From NCBI RefSeq assembly GCF_014207845.1, contig NZ_JACHLC010000006.1, forward strand, positions 1 through 64,000: DNA of 64,000 nt. Direction: 5' to 3'. Source of the DNA: Chryseobacterium shigense. GTDB taxonomy: Bacteria; Bacteroidota; Bacteroidia; Flavobacteriales; Weeksellaceae. Below the pieces are notes generated by a model. The model saw only the letters and a program-made list of their open reading frames with translations, made no database searches and was not told where the DNA came from. The position numbers were made by a program, and so were the translations under genes. This document shows, piece by piece, positions 8,724-17,644 of this stretch (positions within the stretch are counted from its first letter, which is position 1; every line of letters begins with the position of its first letter).

Positions 8724-9377
8724 TTAAGCATCCACCGACATCACCAGAACACTTACCCTATTATCTCCCGCATTTAAGATTTCCCAGGCAATTGATGAAA
8801 CCGTGTTCCCCGTTGTAAAAACATCATCAATTAAAAGAATATGCTTTCCTGAAATAGATTTTGAAATGGAAAAAGGATTTACTGTTTCCAGGCGGTGTTT
8901 TTTGTCTTTTAACGCCTGTGCTTTTGAGTAGTGGTTTCTTTTAACCAGTTCATGATCAAATGGGATGTTATAAAATGCTGATAAAGTCTCTGTAAATAAA
9001 TGTAATTGGTTGTACCCTCTCTCCTTCATCTTTTTTGGATGGAGCGGGACGGATACCAGCATATCTGGTTTTTCTTCTTTAAAATCAAGACGTTCTGTTG
9101 TCCAGCCGGCAAGGGTTTTCCCGGCATTTTCCCTGCTTTTATATTTCAGTTCGTGAATGAGTTTCCTGCTTAAGCCGTTTTCCTCAAACTTCATTAAAGC
9201 ATAGGTATTTTCAACCGGAAACAGGAGTTTACACCTTTCTTTAATAATATTTTCAGTAAAATAATCAAAATGAGTAAAATGAATCTGCTCAAAACATAAG
9301 CTGCAAGCCAAAAGATCTGCATCTATAATCCGGTTGCAGTGAATGCAGCGGTTCGGGAAAAATAAATCTAATATCAT
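8724..9377 (-). CDS. ComF family phosphoribosyltransferase-like protein
   Basis: At 217 residues it has an N-terminal zinc ribbon with two CxxC pairs (CIHC and CSLC), then a phosphoribosyltransferase fold with LLIDDVFTTGNT as the PRPP loop. RGYNQ is typical of the ComF/GntX group. ComF is needed for DNA uptake in naturally competent bacteria; many family members have no proven role. It lies downstream of the XRE regulator on the same strand, about 50 bases away. Confidence 0.88.
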   Translation of the reverse strand: MILDLFFPNRCIHCNRIIDADLLACSLCFEQIHFTHFDYFTENIIKERCKLLFPVENTYALMKFEENGLSRKLIHELKYKSRENAGKTLAGWTTERLDFKEEKPDMLVSVPLHPKKMKERGYNQLHLFTETLSAFYNIPFDHELVKRNHYSKAQALKDKKHRLETVNPFSISKSISGKHILLIDDVFTTGNTVSSIAWEILNAGDNRVSVLVMSVDA

Positions 9378-9427
9378 TTGTGTGTGTTTAATGAAAAATT
9401 AAAAAGTAAATATAAGATTTGTATTCA

Positions 9428-10912
9428 CTATTTATCAACTGTCAGTTGTTTCCTGATCTTTTCAATAGCGTTCTTCATGCTGAGGTTAAACTGTTCTTTT
9501 TCCAGTCGGACGGGCGGTGCCTGCCTCACTTCACAGTCTGCAATACTGCAGGATTCGCAGGTAACTCCCACGTTGATTGTTTTTAAACTCGGAGACTTTA
9601 CAAAGCCAATTTTTTTTGTAGTTTGTGTATTCAATAAAATTCCAAGACAATAACTTCGGTTGCTGCCATCTGAAAAAGGATTCTTCTGTGACGTTGAAAT
9701 AACAAGATAGCTTACTCCCTGATCTTTATAATGGGAGATCTGGGCATCCGTAAGAGTTTCATTTTCCTTTAAATGATGAAGGTTTTTTACTGCAATCCAT
9801 CTTCGGCAATAATGCTCGTTCGTAGCATTGGCATGCGGGGCTTGCTGGTGGTTCAGGTGAAGTTCCTTTAAAATCTGGATTTTGTCTGAATTCTTTTTCT
9901 TGACCAGGCACAGGTAAAACAAATCCTTAATACCCAGTTCAGAAGAAAGCAGATTCGTAAGTCTGTAATAAAAAGTTTCAGGAGAATCTGTGAAATTTTC
10001 AATCAGTTCCTCAAAGCTTTTAGGGTCCCATGTATGCTGGAGCAGGAATTCTGTGGTTTTTTCAATAGTCTGATTCCTGGAGATCAGTAAAGCTCCGGCA
10101 AAATATGAAGCATAAAAATTGTTCAGAATTTCCTCGAAACTGCCGAAATCCAGCCATGAATAAGTGTTCGGGCGGATCTTCAGCTCCAGAACGTTAAATC
10201 CTATTTCCTTAGCCAGAATAAATGTCCTCTGGTCCTTTTCAAGTTTCTGGTTCAGCAGTAAAAGCTTCTGTTCGGGAATAAAAAGGGAACGCAGATTGTC
10301 CAGGGTGCCAAACTGTTCAAAATCTTCAGATCTTATGCTGTATTTGAATTTTTCAGTAAGAATATTTTCCAAAAAAGAAGCCCGCAGGTCTTTGCTGATG
10401 TCAAGTCCGTTTTCCTTAATAAATTCCACAGTTTTTTCTTCAATTTCAGGGAAGTAATTGTCATAAAGCTCCTGGAAAGACCTGAGTACGGCAAAATAAA
10501 AGCGTTCTTTTCCCAAATTATAATTCTGGGAAATTTCAATCAGTGCATTGATAAAAGCAGTTACTTTTTTGGGAGCATCACTGATAATGCTGATAAGATT
10601 GTTTTTATTGATACCAAACAGATCCAGCGGGACTTCCTTAAAAAAATCCGATTGAAGAATTTCATTGAAAGGCGCCAGGCTCTTATCCAGTTTCGTAGAT
10701 ACCAATTCGTCAAAAGTGCAGCCCAAAGATTCCGAGAGCTGAATAATCTTATCATGTTTCGGATATTTTTTTCCGTTTTCTATCTCATTTAAATAAGATT
10801 TGGACAAACCTGTCTTTACGGCAAGATCCTGCAGAGACCAGTTTTTCTTTTGTCTCAGCTGCTTTAGCTTCAGTCCGAATACCGTTTTGATAAAATCACT
10901 TTCTGAATTCAT
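9428..10912 (-). CDS. XRE-family regulator of the RamB/short-chain fatty acyl type, divergent from the glyoxylate genes
   Basis: At 494 residues it has an N-terminal helix-turn-helix near residues 8-65 (LKQLRQKKNWSLQDLAVKTG, then SKSYLNEIENGKKYP). A long middle region resembles the IrrE/DUF955-plus-DUF2083 architecture, and the C-terminus is Cys-rich (CESCSIADCEVR). In Corynebacterium, RamB with this layout controls acetate and glyoxylate genes. Here the gene diverges from malate synthase and isocitrate lyase, so the same role is inferred. The frame opens at a TTG at 10918, but the ATG at 10912 is preferred. It lies three bases after a TATATTTG box, so the mRNA may be nearly leaderless. Confidence 0.88.
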   Translation of the reverse strand: MNSESDFIKTVFGLKLKQLRQKKNWSLQDLAVKTGLSKSYLNEIENGKKYPKHDKIIQLSESLGCTFDELVSTKLDKSLAPFNEILQSDFFKEVPLDLFGINKNNLISIISDAPKKVTAFINALIEISQNYNLGKERFYFAVLRSFQELYDNYFPEIEEKTVEFIKENGLDISKDLRASFLENILTEKFKYSIRSEDFEQFGTLDNLRSLFIPEQKLLLLNQKLEKDQRTFILAKEIGFNVLELKIRPNTYSWLDFGSFEEILNNFYASYFAGALLISRNQTIEKTTEFLLQHTWDPKSFEELIENFTDSPETFYYRLTNLLSSELGIKDLFYLCLVKKKNSDKIQILKELHLNHQQAPHANATNEHYCRRWIAVKNLHHLKENETLTDAQISHYKDQGVSYLVISTSQKNPFSDGSNRSYCLGILLNTQTTKKIGFVKSPSLKTINVGVTCESCSIADCEVRQAPPVRLEKEQFNLSMKNAIEKIRKQLTVDK

Positions 10913-10915
10913 ATT

Positions 10916-10923
10916 CAAATATA
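10916..10923 (-). promoter_or_regulatory. -7 promoter element of the XRE regulator
   Basis: TATATTTG on the minus strand ends three bases before the chosen ATG at 10912, so little or no 5' leader is expected. Confidence 0.55.
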
Positions 10924-10933
10924 AAAAATGAAA

Positions 10934-10982
10934 GCGATTATTCGCATAATAAATTTTGAAAATATTTAGCGAACGTTCGCTA
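10934..10982. promoter_or_regulatory. Paired GCGA-N4-TCGC operator sites between regulator and aceB
   Basis: Two palindromes share the same half-sites. GCGATTATTCGC lies at 10934-10945, and TAGCGAACGTTCGCTA, a perfect 16-bp palindrome, lies at 10967-10982. Their centres are 35 bp apart, about 3.3 helical turns. Site 2 ends 18 bases before the aceB -7 element, over the expected -33 region. These are good candidates for the binding sites of the divergent XRE regulator. Confidence 0.7.
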
Positions 10983-11000
10983 TTTGTGAAAATTTTTATT

Positions 11001-11008
11001 TATGTTTG
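11001..11008 (+). promoter_or_regulatory. -7 promoter element of aceB
   Basis: TATGTTTG fits TAnnTTTG and lies 28 bases before the aceB ATG. No clear -33 element is seen; the palindromic operator occupies that place. Confidence 0.55.
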
Positions 11009-11036
11009 TAACATCAAATCACAAAATCAGCAGATT

Positions 11037-12614
11037 ATGGAAACAAAAACTCAACTTAAAATAAAAGCACAAAAGCAGTTTGAAGAGGTTTTTACCCAGG
11101 AACTGACAGATTTTTTAGTTACTCTTCACCAGAATTTTAATCAAAAAAGATTAGCACTTTTAGAAGAAAGAAAAAATACACAGCAGTTTTTTGACCAGGG
11201 AAATCTTCCCGGATTTTTATCTGAAACTGAAGAAATGAGAAATAGTAGCTGGACTTGCGCTCCGCTCCCGGACGATCTGTTAGACAGAAGAGTGGAAATT
11301 ACCGGACCGGTAGACCGGAAAATGATCATCAATGCATTGAATTCCGGGGCATCTACTTTTATGGCTGATTTTGAGGACAGCAGTTCGCCAACATGGGAAA
11401 ACTGCATTCAGGGACAGATTAATCTTGCAGATGCAGTAAGACGTAATATAGATTTTACCGCTGAAAACGGAAAACCTTACCGGCTTAATGAAAAAACAGC
11501 TGTTCTTCAGGTTCGTCCAAGAGGGCTGCATTTGCCGGAAAAGCATATTGAAATCAATGGAGAAGAAGCATCAGGCTCTTTAACCGATTTTGGAATTTAC
11601 TTTTTTAACAACGCAGAACAATTGCTGAAAAATGGGAGCGGTCCATATTTTTATCTGCCCAAATTAGAACATTACAAAGAAGCCCGATGGTGGAATGAAG
11701 TCTTTGTTTTTGCACAGAATTACCTGGAAATTCCTGAAGGTACCATTAAAGCTACCGTTTTAATTGAAACCATTACCGCTTCATTTCAGATTGACGAAAT
11801 TTTATTTGAATTAAAAGAACACAGTGCCGGCCTGAATTGCGGAAGATGGGATTATATTTTCTCATTCATTAAAAAATTCAGAAACCTTCCTGAATTTATG
11901 GTTCCGGACAGGGATCAGGTAACAATGGCTTCCCCTTTTATGAGTGCTTATTCAAAAAGAGTGATCGAGAGCTGCCATAAAAGAAATGTTCATGCAATAG
12001 GGGGAATGGCTGCACAGATTCCCGTGAAAAACGATGATGAAGCGAATGAAGCCGCTTTTGAAAAAGTAAGAAAAGATAAGGAAAGAGAAGTGAAAAACGG
12101 CCACGATGGAACCTGGGTGGCCCATCCTGCTTTAGTTTCTGTAGCGAAAGAAATCTTTGATCAGTATATGCCTCAACAGAATCAGATCGCCAAGAAATTG
12201 GAATACCATATCAAAGAAACGGATCTGCTGGAAGTTCCGCAGGGTGAAATCACAGAGAAAGGGGTAAGGAAAAATATCAACGTTGGTATTCTCTACCTTG
12301 AAAGTTGGTTGATAGGAACTGGTGCTGCGGCCATTTATAACCTCATGGAAGATGCTGCTACCGCTGAAATTTCAAGAACGCAATTGTGGCAATGGCTGAA
12401 AAATGATGCGAAACTGGACAATGATGTTACTTTAACCCGCGAAATGATTCTCCAATGGGAAGCCGAAGAAATAGAAAACATTGAAAAATATGTAGGCGAA
12501 CAGCGTTTCAAAAACGGAAAGTTCAATCTTGCCAAAGAGCTTTTCAATGAGCTGGTATTTTCAGAAAAATTTGAAGAATTCCTGACTCTGAAAGCATATC
12601 CCTTTATTGAGTAA
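11037..12614 (+). CDS. aceB: Malate synthase A
   Basis: Condenses glyoxylate and acetyl-CoA to malate, the second step of the glyoxylate shunt. At 525 residues it has the usual length for the A form. Landmarks are MADFEDSSSPTW, QVRPRGLHLPE, LIETITASFQ, GRWDYIFS and the late NINVGILYLESWL. The frame is open from 10956, but that extension runs through the operator and promoter, so the ATG at 11037 is chosen. Isocitrate lyase follows 160 bases later on the same strand. Confidence 0.96.
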   Translation: METKTQLKIKAQKQFEEVFTQELTDFLVTLHQNFNQKRLALLEERKNTQQFFDQGNLPGFLSETEEMRNSSWTCAPLPDDLLDRRVEITGPVDRKMIINALNSGASTFMADFEDSSSPTWENCIQGQINLADAVRRNIDFTAENGKPYRLNEKTAVLQVRPRGLHLPEKHIEINGEEASGSLTDFGIYFFNNAEQLLKNGSGPYFYLPKLEHYKEARWWNEVFVFAQNYLEIPEGTIKATVLIETITASFQIDEILFELKEHSAGLNCGRWDYIFSFIKKFRNLPEFMVPDRDQVTMASPFMSAYSKRVIESCHKRNVHAIGGMAAQIPVKNDDEANEAAFEKVRKDKEREVKNGHDGTWVAHPALVSVAKEIFDQYMPQQNQIAKKLEYHIKETDLLEVPQGEITEKGVRKNINVGILYLESWLIGTGAAAIYNLMEDAATAEISRTQLWQWLKNDAKLDNDVTLTREMILQWEAEEIENIEKYVGEQRFKNGKFNLAKELFNELVFSEKFEEFLTLKAYPFIE

Positions 12615-12773
12615 GAGTGTCTGAGTGTTCGAGTGTAGGAGAATAAGAGTGCTTCAAAGTGAAAAAGCTTTTATATGATAAAGAAAATTTTTTGAAAAAT
12701 AAACTGCAACTCAAAACTCTAAAACCCTAAAACTCTATTGCCTTTTAACCTAAAACAAATAAATCCAAATATT

Positions 12774-14054
12774 ATGAAAACAAGACAAGAACAGATCCAT
12801 GCTTTAGAACAGGATTGGCTGAATAATCCACGCTGGAATGGAGTAAAAAGAACATATACGGCTGAAGAAGTGTTAAAGCTTCGCGGTTCATACAACATTG
12901 ATTATACCATTGCTACAGAAATGTCAAAAAAATTCTGGGACAAACTGAATAACCAGGATTATGTAGCCGGACTTGGTGCATTAACAGGAAATCAGGCTGT
13001 TCAGGAAGTTGATGCAGGATTGGAAGCAATCTATCTTTCAGGATGGCAGGTGGCTGCAGATGCAAACCTTTCAGGGGAAATGTATCCTGACCAGTCATTA
13101 TACCCGGCTAATTCAGTGCCTTCTGTGGTCAAGAAGATCAATAATGCGTTGCTGAGAGCAGATCAGATCCAGTCGGTGAGCGGAAATGGAAATAAAGAAT
13201 ACCTGGTTCCTATTATTGCGGATGCAGAAGCCGGATTCGGAGGAAACCTGAACGCTTTTGAACTGATGAAGCAAATGATTGAAGCAGGTGCAGCAGCCGT
13301 ACACTTTGAAGACCAGCTTTCTTCAGCAAAAAAATGCGGACATCTTGGAGGAAAAGTTTTGGTTCCTACTCAGGAAGCTATTAATAAACTGATTGCAGCG
13401 CGTCTGGCTTCGGATGTATTAGGTGTGCCAAGTATCATTATTGCAAGAACAGATGCGGATGCAGCAGATCTTTTAACTTCTGATATTGATGACAGGGATA
13501 AAAAATTTGTAACCGGAGAAAGAACTTCCGAAGGTTTTTATGTAGTGAACAATGGAGTAGAACAGGGAATTGACCGCGGTCTTTCCTATGCTCCCTATGC
13601 AGACCTGATCTGGATGGAAACCTCAAATCCCGATCTGGAACAGGCAAGAAGATTTGCAGAAGGAATTCATGCTCAGTTTCCGGGAAAAATGCTGGCGTAT
13701 AACTGTTCGCCGTCATTTAACTGGGCAGCCAGACTAAGCGTGGAAGAAATGTCCAGCTTCCGGGAAGAGCTTGCCAAAATGGGTTATAAATTCCAGTTCA
13801 TTACACTGGCTGGCTTCCATGCGCTGAATACTGCAATGTTTGAACTTGCTTTGGCTTATAAAGAAAGAGGAATGGCAGGGTATTCCGAGCTTCAGGAACG
13901 TGAGTTTGCTCTTCAGCAGAAAGGTTTCAGAGCTGTAAAGCACCAGTCTTTTGTTGGAACGGGATACTTTGATGAGATCCAGAATGTAGTAACGAATGGC
14001 TCTTCAGCAACGGTAGCCATGAAAGATTCCACAGAAACAGCACAGTTTCATTAA
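12774..14054 (+). CDS. aceA: Isocitrate lyase
   Basis: Splits isocitrate to glyoxylate and succinate. It has 426 residues, the typical bacterial length. The family signature KKCGHLGGK near residue 187 contains the catalytic Cys. [17 protein letters not shown] and [10 protein letters not shown] line the active site. The ATG at 12774 is preferred over an upstream frame opening at 12738, because [10 protein letters not shown] is the normal N-terminus. It is probably cotranscribed with or coregulated with aceB. The 160-bp spacer has GAGTGT-like tandem degenerate repeats near 12615-12655. Confidence 0.96.
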   Translation: MKTRQEQIHALEQDWLNNPRWNGVKRTYTAEEVLKLRGSYNIDYTIATEMSKKFWDKLNNQDYVAGLGALTGNQAVQEVDAGLEAIYLSGWQVAADANLSGEMYPDQSLYPANSVPSVVKKINNALLRADQIQSVSGNGNKEYLVPIIADAEAGFGGNLNAFELMKQMIEAGAAAVHFEDQLSSAKKCGHLGGKVLVPTQEAINKLIAARLASDVLGVPSIIIARTDADAADLLTSDIDDRDKKFVTGERTSEGFYVVNNGVEQGIDRGLSYAPYADLIWMETSNPDLEQARRFAEGIHAQFPGKMLAYNCSPSFNWAARLSVEEMSSFREELAKMGYKFQFITLAGFHALNTAMFELALAYKERGMAGYSELQEREFALQQKGFRAVKHQSFVGTGYFDEIQNVVTNGSSATVAMKDSTETAQFH

Positions 14055-14084
14055 TCATTTTCCATATTTGAAATTTTAGATGTG

Positions 14085-14112
14085 AACCTTCTCAGCTTTG
14101 GGAAGGTTTTTG
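14085..14112 (+). terminator. Terminator after aceA
   Basis: A 7-bp stem AACCTTC/GAAGGTT (14085-14091 with 14102-14108) is followed by TTTTT, 30 bases after the aceA stop. Confidence 0.7.
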
Positions 14113-14159
14113 GTTTGGAATGAAAAATAAAAATTTAAAGTCCATATATTTGATAAGTA

Positions 14160-14564
14160 ATGAAGCCGAAAAAAATGAATTTAATGTATCAGAAACAGAT
14201 TCAGGTTACAGAAGAGCATATAGACCGGAACAATCATGTCAATAATGTGCAATATGTACATTGGGTAGAGGAAATTGCAGGCGAACATTGGGAAAGTGTA
14301 AAACAGAAAACAGATTATCCTGAAGATATCTGGATGCTTGTCGATCATCATATCCAATACAAAAAACAGGTTTATCTCGGAGATATAATTACTGTTAAAA
14401 CCTATCCGAAAGCTCCTGAAGGAATTAAACAGCCCAGAAAAGTTGAGTTTTATTGTAATGATAAACTTGTTGTAGATTCAAGTACGCTTTGGGTTCTGAT
14501 TGATGCGAAAACCCAAAAAATGAAAAGGCTGGAAAGTAATTGGCTGGATAAGCTTAAGGGATAG
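14160..14564 (+). CDS. Acyl-CoA thioesterase, 4HBT hotdog family
   Basis: A 134-residue single hotdog-fold protein. DRNNHVNNVQYVHWVEE holds the usual catalytic Asp/Glu region of 4-hydroxybenzoyl-CoA thioesterase-like proteins, and VDHHIQYKKQV forms the long strand. It hydrolyses acyl-CoA thioesters; the chain length is unknown. A TATATTTG box at 14145-14152 lies only seven bases before the ATG. Starts at 14175 or 14184 are possible but less likely. Confidence 0.86.
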   Translation: MKPKKMNLMYQKQIQVTEEHIDRNNHVNNVQYVHWVEEIAGEHWESVKQKTDYPEDIWMLVDHHIQYKKQVYLGDIITVKTYPKAPEGIKQPRKVEFYCNDKLVVDSSTLWVLIDAKTQKMKRLESNWLDKLKG

Positions 14565-14645
14565 CTATTCAGTAATCATATAGAAGAACAATTGCTGCAA
14601 TTTGTTTTTCAGATTCAATGCGCAACTTATATTTATGTTTTGTCA

Positions 14646-14653
14646 TATCTTTG
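14646..14653 (+). promoter_or_regulatory. -7 promoter element four bases before queD ATG
   Basis: TATCTTTG is followed by CATC and then the ATG at 14658. With transcription normally starting a few bases after the element, the mRNA would be leaderless or nearly so. Confidence 0.55.
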
Positions 14654-14657
14654 CATC

Positions 14658-15104
14658 ATGATACGTATTACAAAAATTTTCACATTCGAAACAGCCCACG
14701 TGCTGTACAATTACGATGGGAAATGTAAAAATATGCATGGACATTCCTATAAGCTGTTTGTAACGGTGAAAGGAAGACCGGTTAATGATCTGGAAAATTC
14801 CAAAAATGGGATGGTAGTGGATTTTGGAGATATTAAAAGTATCGTGAAATCCGAAATTGTGGATGTATGGGATCATGCAGTCCTTGTCAATGCTTTATCT
14901 CCGCATAAGCTGCTGGGTGAAGACCTGGAAAGTAAAGGACATAAAGTGATTTACTGCAGCTTTCAACCCACTTGTGAAAATATGCTATATGCTATTGCTG
15001 CAAAAATAAAATCAAAACTTCCGGCTGAGGTTTCTCTGGCCTATCTTAAACTTCACGAAACTGAAAACTCCTATGGAGAATGGTTTGCGGAGGACAATAA
15101 GTAA
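14658..15104 (+). CDS. queD: 6-carboxytetrahydropterin synthase (queuosine pathway)
   Basis: At 148 residues it belongs to the 6-pyruvoyl-tetrahydropterin synthase family. It converts dihydroneopterin triphosphate to 6-carboxytetrahydropterin in preQ0/queuosine synthesis. Zinc ligands are the His in FETAHVL and the HGH in CKNMHGHSYKL; the nearby Cys is the catalytic one. The late LHETENSYGEW is typical. The frame opens at 14592, but homology begins at MIRITKIF, and the -7 box sits just before this ATG. Confidence 0.93.
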   Translation: MIRITKIFTFETAHVLYNYDGKCKNMHGHSYKLFVTVKGRPVNDLENSKNGMVVDFGDIKSIVKSEIVDVWDHAVLVNALSPHKLLGEDLESKGHKVIYCSFQPTCENMLYAIAAKIKSKLPAEVSLAYLKLHETENSYGEWFAEDNK

Positions 15105-15134
15105 CCATCATTTACTCATAAAAAATTCAGACCG

Positions 15135-15926
15135 GTGTTAAAAACGACCATTAATTTAGAACCTGGAAAAAAGGTGTATTTTGCCTCAGATCAGCATTTT
15201 GGTGCTCCTAGCCCTAAGCAAAGCAAAGCGAGGGAAGAGAAATTTATCCGCTGGATGGATGAGATCAAAGAAGATGCACAGGTTTTGTTTTTAATGGGTG
15301 ATCTTTTTGATTTCTGGCACGAATGGAAACATGTTATTCCGAAAGGTTATGTGCGTGTTTTGGGAAAGATAGCAGAATTAAAAGACAGGGGAATTCATAT
15401 TTATTTCTTTGTAGGAAACCATGATCTATGGATGAAAGACTACCTTGAAGAAGAAATAGGATGCACCGTTTTTTACAAGAAGCAGTATTTTGAAATGGGT
15501 GGAAAGCAGTTTCTGCTGGCTCATGGAGATGGTCTCGGTCCCGGTGACAAAGGCTATAAAAGAATGAAAAAACTGTTTACAAATCCGGTGGCACAATGGT
15601 TTTTCAAGTGGCTGCATCCCGATATCGCCATGAAGGTGGCATTATACCTTTCGCAGAAAAATAAGATGATCTCCGGGGAAGAAGACAAAGCATTTTTAGG
15701 AGAAGATAAAGAATTCCTCATCATCTATTCAAAAGAAAAGTTAAAGACTCAGAATATTGATTATTTTATCTATGGTCACCGCCACCTGCCTATGGTGCTG
15801 GATCTTGAACAGAAAGCAAAATATATCAATCTTGGCGATTGGATTTCCTATTTTACCTATGGAGTTTTTGAAAAAGATTTTGAGCTGAAAACCTTTGCAG
15901 ACGGGACAAAAAAAAATTACCCCTAA
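15135..15926 (+). CDS. lpxH: UDP-2,3-diacylglucosamine diphosphatase-like metallophosphoesterase (LpxH type)
   Basis: At 263 residues it has the calcineurin-like metal motifs in order: SDQHFG, MGDLFDFW, GNHD, AHGDG and YGHRH. The DLFDFWxEW pattern is that of LpxH enzymes, which hydrolyse UDP-2,3-diacylglucosamine to lipid X in lipid A synthesis at the inner membrane. Translation seems to start at GTG 15135. It follows queD by 30 bases and may be cotranscribed. The symbol is by family resemblance. Confidence 0.85.
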   Translation: MLKTTINLEPGKKVYFASDQHFGAPSPKQSKAREEKFIRWMDEIKEDAQVLFLMGDLFDFWHEWKHVIPKGYVRVLGKIAELKDRGIHIYFFVGNHDLWMKDYLEEEIGCTVFYKKQYFEMGGKQFLLAHGDGLGPGDKGYKRMKKLFTNPVAQWFFKWLHPDIAMKVALYLSQKNKMISGEEDKAFLGEDKEFLIIYSKEKLKTQNIDYFIYGHRHLPMVLDLEQKAKYINLGDWISYFTYGVFEKDFELKTFADGTKKNYP

Positions 15927-16106
15927 AAGAGGTAACTTTCGAATGAACCGAAATCCATTCTTGTTTTTAATCCATATTCCGGATAGGTAATTGCAAGAAG
16001 TTTACCAAAGTGTAACTTTTTGATTAAAAAAATATTAAAAAAACATACTTTTTATATAATTAGCTCATTGTGAGTTGATAATAAGTTTAAAATAGTCTTT
16101 GCGAAA

Positions 16107-17090
16107 TTGAAAAATATATTCAATATACAGACAGAACATGACTTCCTGGATGCATCATTGGCAGCTTTTCGTTACCAGTATGACCATATTGAGATATACA
16201 GAAAGTTTGTAGATTTCCTGAAAATAAACCCGGATGAGGTTAGCAGTCTGGAAAAAATTCCTTTTCTGCCGATAGAAATGTTTAAAAATCATCAGATTTT
16301 AGACAAAAATGCTACAGCTGACCTGTTTTTTCAGAGCTCCGGAACAACACAGATGAATCTTTCAAAGCATTATATTGCAGATCATGCTCTGTACGAAGAA
16401 AGTATCTGTAAAAGTTTTGAACAGTTCATAGGAAAACCGGAAGATTTTATTTTTCTCGGTTTGCTTCCAAGCTACCTGGAGAAACAGAATTCTTCCCTGA
16501 TCTATATGGTAGATTACCTCATGAAAAAATCTGCAAAGCCTGAGAACGGCTATTTTCTTTACAACCATTCCGAACTGTTTCAGCTTTTAAACACTTTGAA
16601 AGATCAAAAAGTAATCCTTTTCGGGGTATCCTTTGCTTTGCTGGATTTCCTGGATTCTGTAACATCTATGGAGCTTTCAATTTCCGGATCTCAGAATCTT
16701 ACGGTTATTGAAACCGGGGGAATGAAAGGTAGAAAAGAAGAAATGACCAAAGATGAGCTGTTGAAAATTCTTCAGGATGGTTTTAAAACAGAAAAGATCT
16801 ATTCGGAATATTCAATGACGGAATTGCTTTCACAGGCATATTCCTTAGGAAATAATGAATATAAATGCCCGAACTGGATGAAAATACTCGTTAGAAATGC
16901 AGAAGACCCTTTCTCTTATGAAAAAGAAGGAAGAACCGGGGCAATAAATATTATAGATCTGGCCAATATCCATTCATGCTGCTTTATCGCAACACAGGAT
17001 CTAGGGAAAACCCTTCCGGAAGATAAATTTCAGGTATTGGGAAGGATAGACCATTCCGATATCCGCGGATGCAGCTTATTGGTTTCCTGA
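16107..17090 (+). CDS. LuxE-like acyl-protein synthetase/acyltransferase
   Basis: A 327-residue protein of the LuxE (PF04443) type, related to adenylate-forming enzymes. It has FFQSSGTTQMN as the phosphate-binding-like loop, TGGMKGRK and YSMTEL. LuxE activates fatty acids in luminous bacteria; in Bacteroidota, stand-alone copies are common and their substrate is unknown. The start is a TTG preceded by a TAGTCTTTG box, and no earlier ATG exists. The small exported protein gene follows 31 bases later. Confidence 0.82.
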   Translation: MKNIFNIQTEHDFLDASLAAFRYQYDHIEIYRKFVDFLKINPDEVSSLEKIPFLPIEMFKNHQILDKNATADLFFQSSGTTQMNLSKHYIADHALYEESICKSFEQFIGKPEDFIFLGLLPSYLEKQNSSLIYMVDYLMKKSAKPENGYFLYNHSELFQLLNTLKDQKVILFGVSFALLDFLDSVTSMELSISGSQNLTVIETGGMKGRKEEMTKDELLKILQDGFKTEKIYSEYSMTELLSQAYSLGNNEYKCPNWMKILVRNAEDPFSYEKEGRTGAINIIDLANIHSCCFIATQDLGKTLPEDKFQVLGRIDHSDIRGCSLLVS

Positions 17091-17121
17091 CATCAGAATC
17101 AATCAAATAACAACTTTTACT

Positions 17122-17622
17122 ATGGACCGGACGAAAATTTTCTTTTTCTTTTTAATCTTAATAGGTTTATCTGATCTGTGTTCTGCACAGGAAAAAACGG
17201 AAAAAGACATCTGGTCCGGAACCTATCTGGTAAATGAAATCAATAACGGAGTTTCCGGAACGGTAGATACTCTGCTTATTGCCAGGATTGAAAATGCTGA
17301 TCCGAAGAAAATTCCTGCTAAAGAAGAGTCAGATTTAATCCGGTGGTCCATGACATCCAAAAGAGATGGAGATAAGGATAAGATCAAGGTTAAACGGTTT
17401 TTATTTGATGTGGAAAATGACTATAACGGCTATGAAGAATTTGGCTGGACAAACCTGCACAAAGAAGGAAAAATGAACTGTATTGACGGCGGACATTTCT
17501 TCATCTGCCAGACACAGCCCGGCACTACTGTTACATTTGGAAAAGATGAAACCTACTTTACCAAAACAGGCGTTTTCGGAATATGGCTGCATTACGGTGT
17601 GGTAGAACTTAAAAAAGAATAA
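17122..17622 (+). CDS. Exported protein of unknown function
   Basis: This 166-residue protein has a clear signal peptide (KIFFFFLILIGLSDLCSAQ). The mature part is charged, with a WSGTYLVNEI start and FGIWLHYGVVELKK at the end. It suggests a small beta-rich periplasmic or surface protein. I recognise no family. It sits between the LuxE-like gene and a nuclease-fold gene, all on one strand with short gaps. Confidence 0.72.
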   Translation: MDRTKIFFFFLILIGLSDLCSAQEKTEKDIWSGTYLVNEINNGVSGTVDTLLIARIENADPKKIPAKEESDLIRWSMTSKRDGDKDKIKVKRFLFDVENDYNGYEEFGWTNLHKEGKMNCIDGGHFFICQTQPGTTVTFGKDETYFTKTGVFGIWLHYGVVELKKE

Positions 17623-17644
17623 TCCTGATTTAAATTAAATTCGA

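Noticed and set aside
10956..11036. Longer malate synthase N-terminus
   Set aside because: The extension covers the palindromic operator and the -7 box; the family N-terminus begins at 11037.
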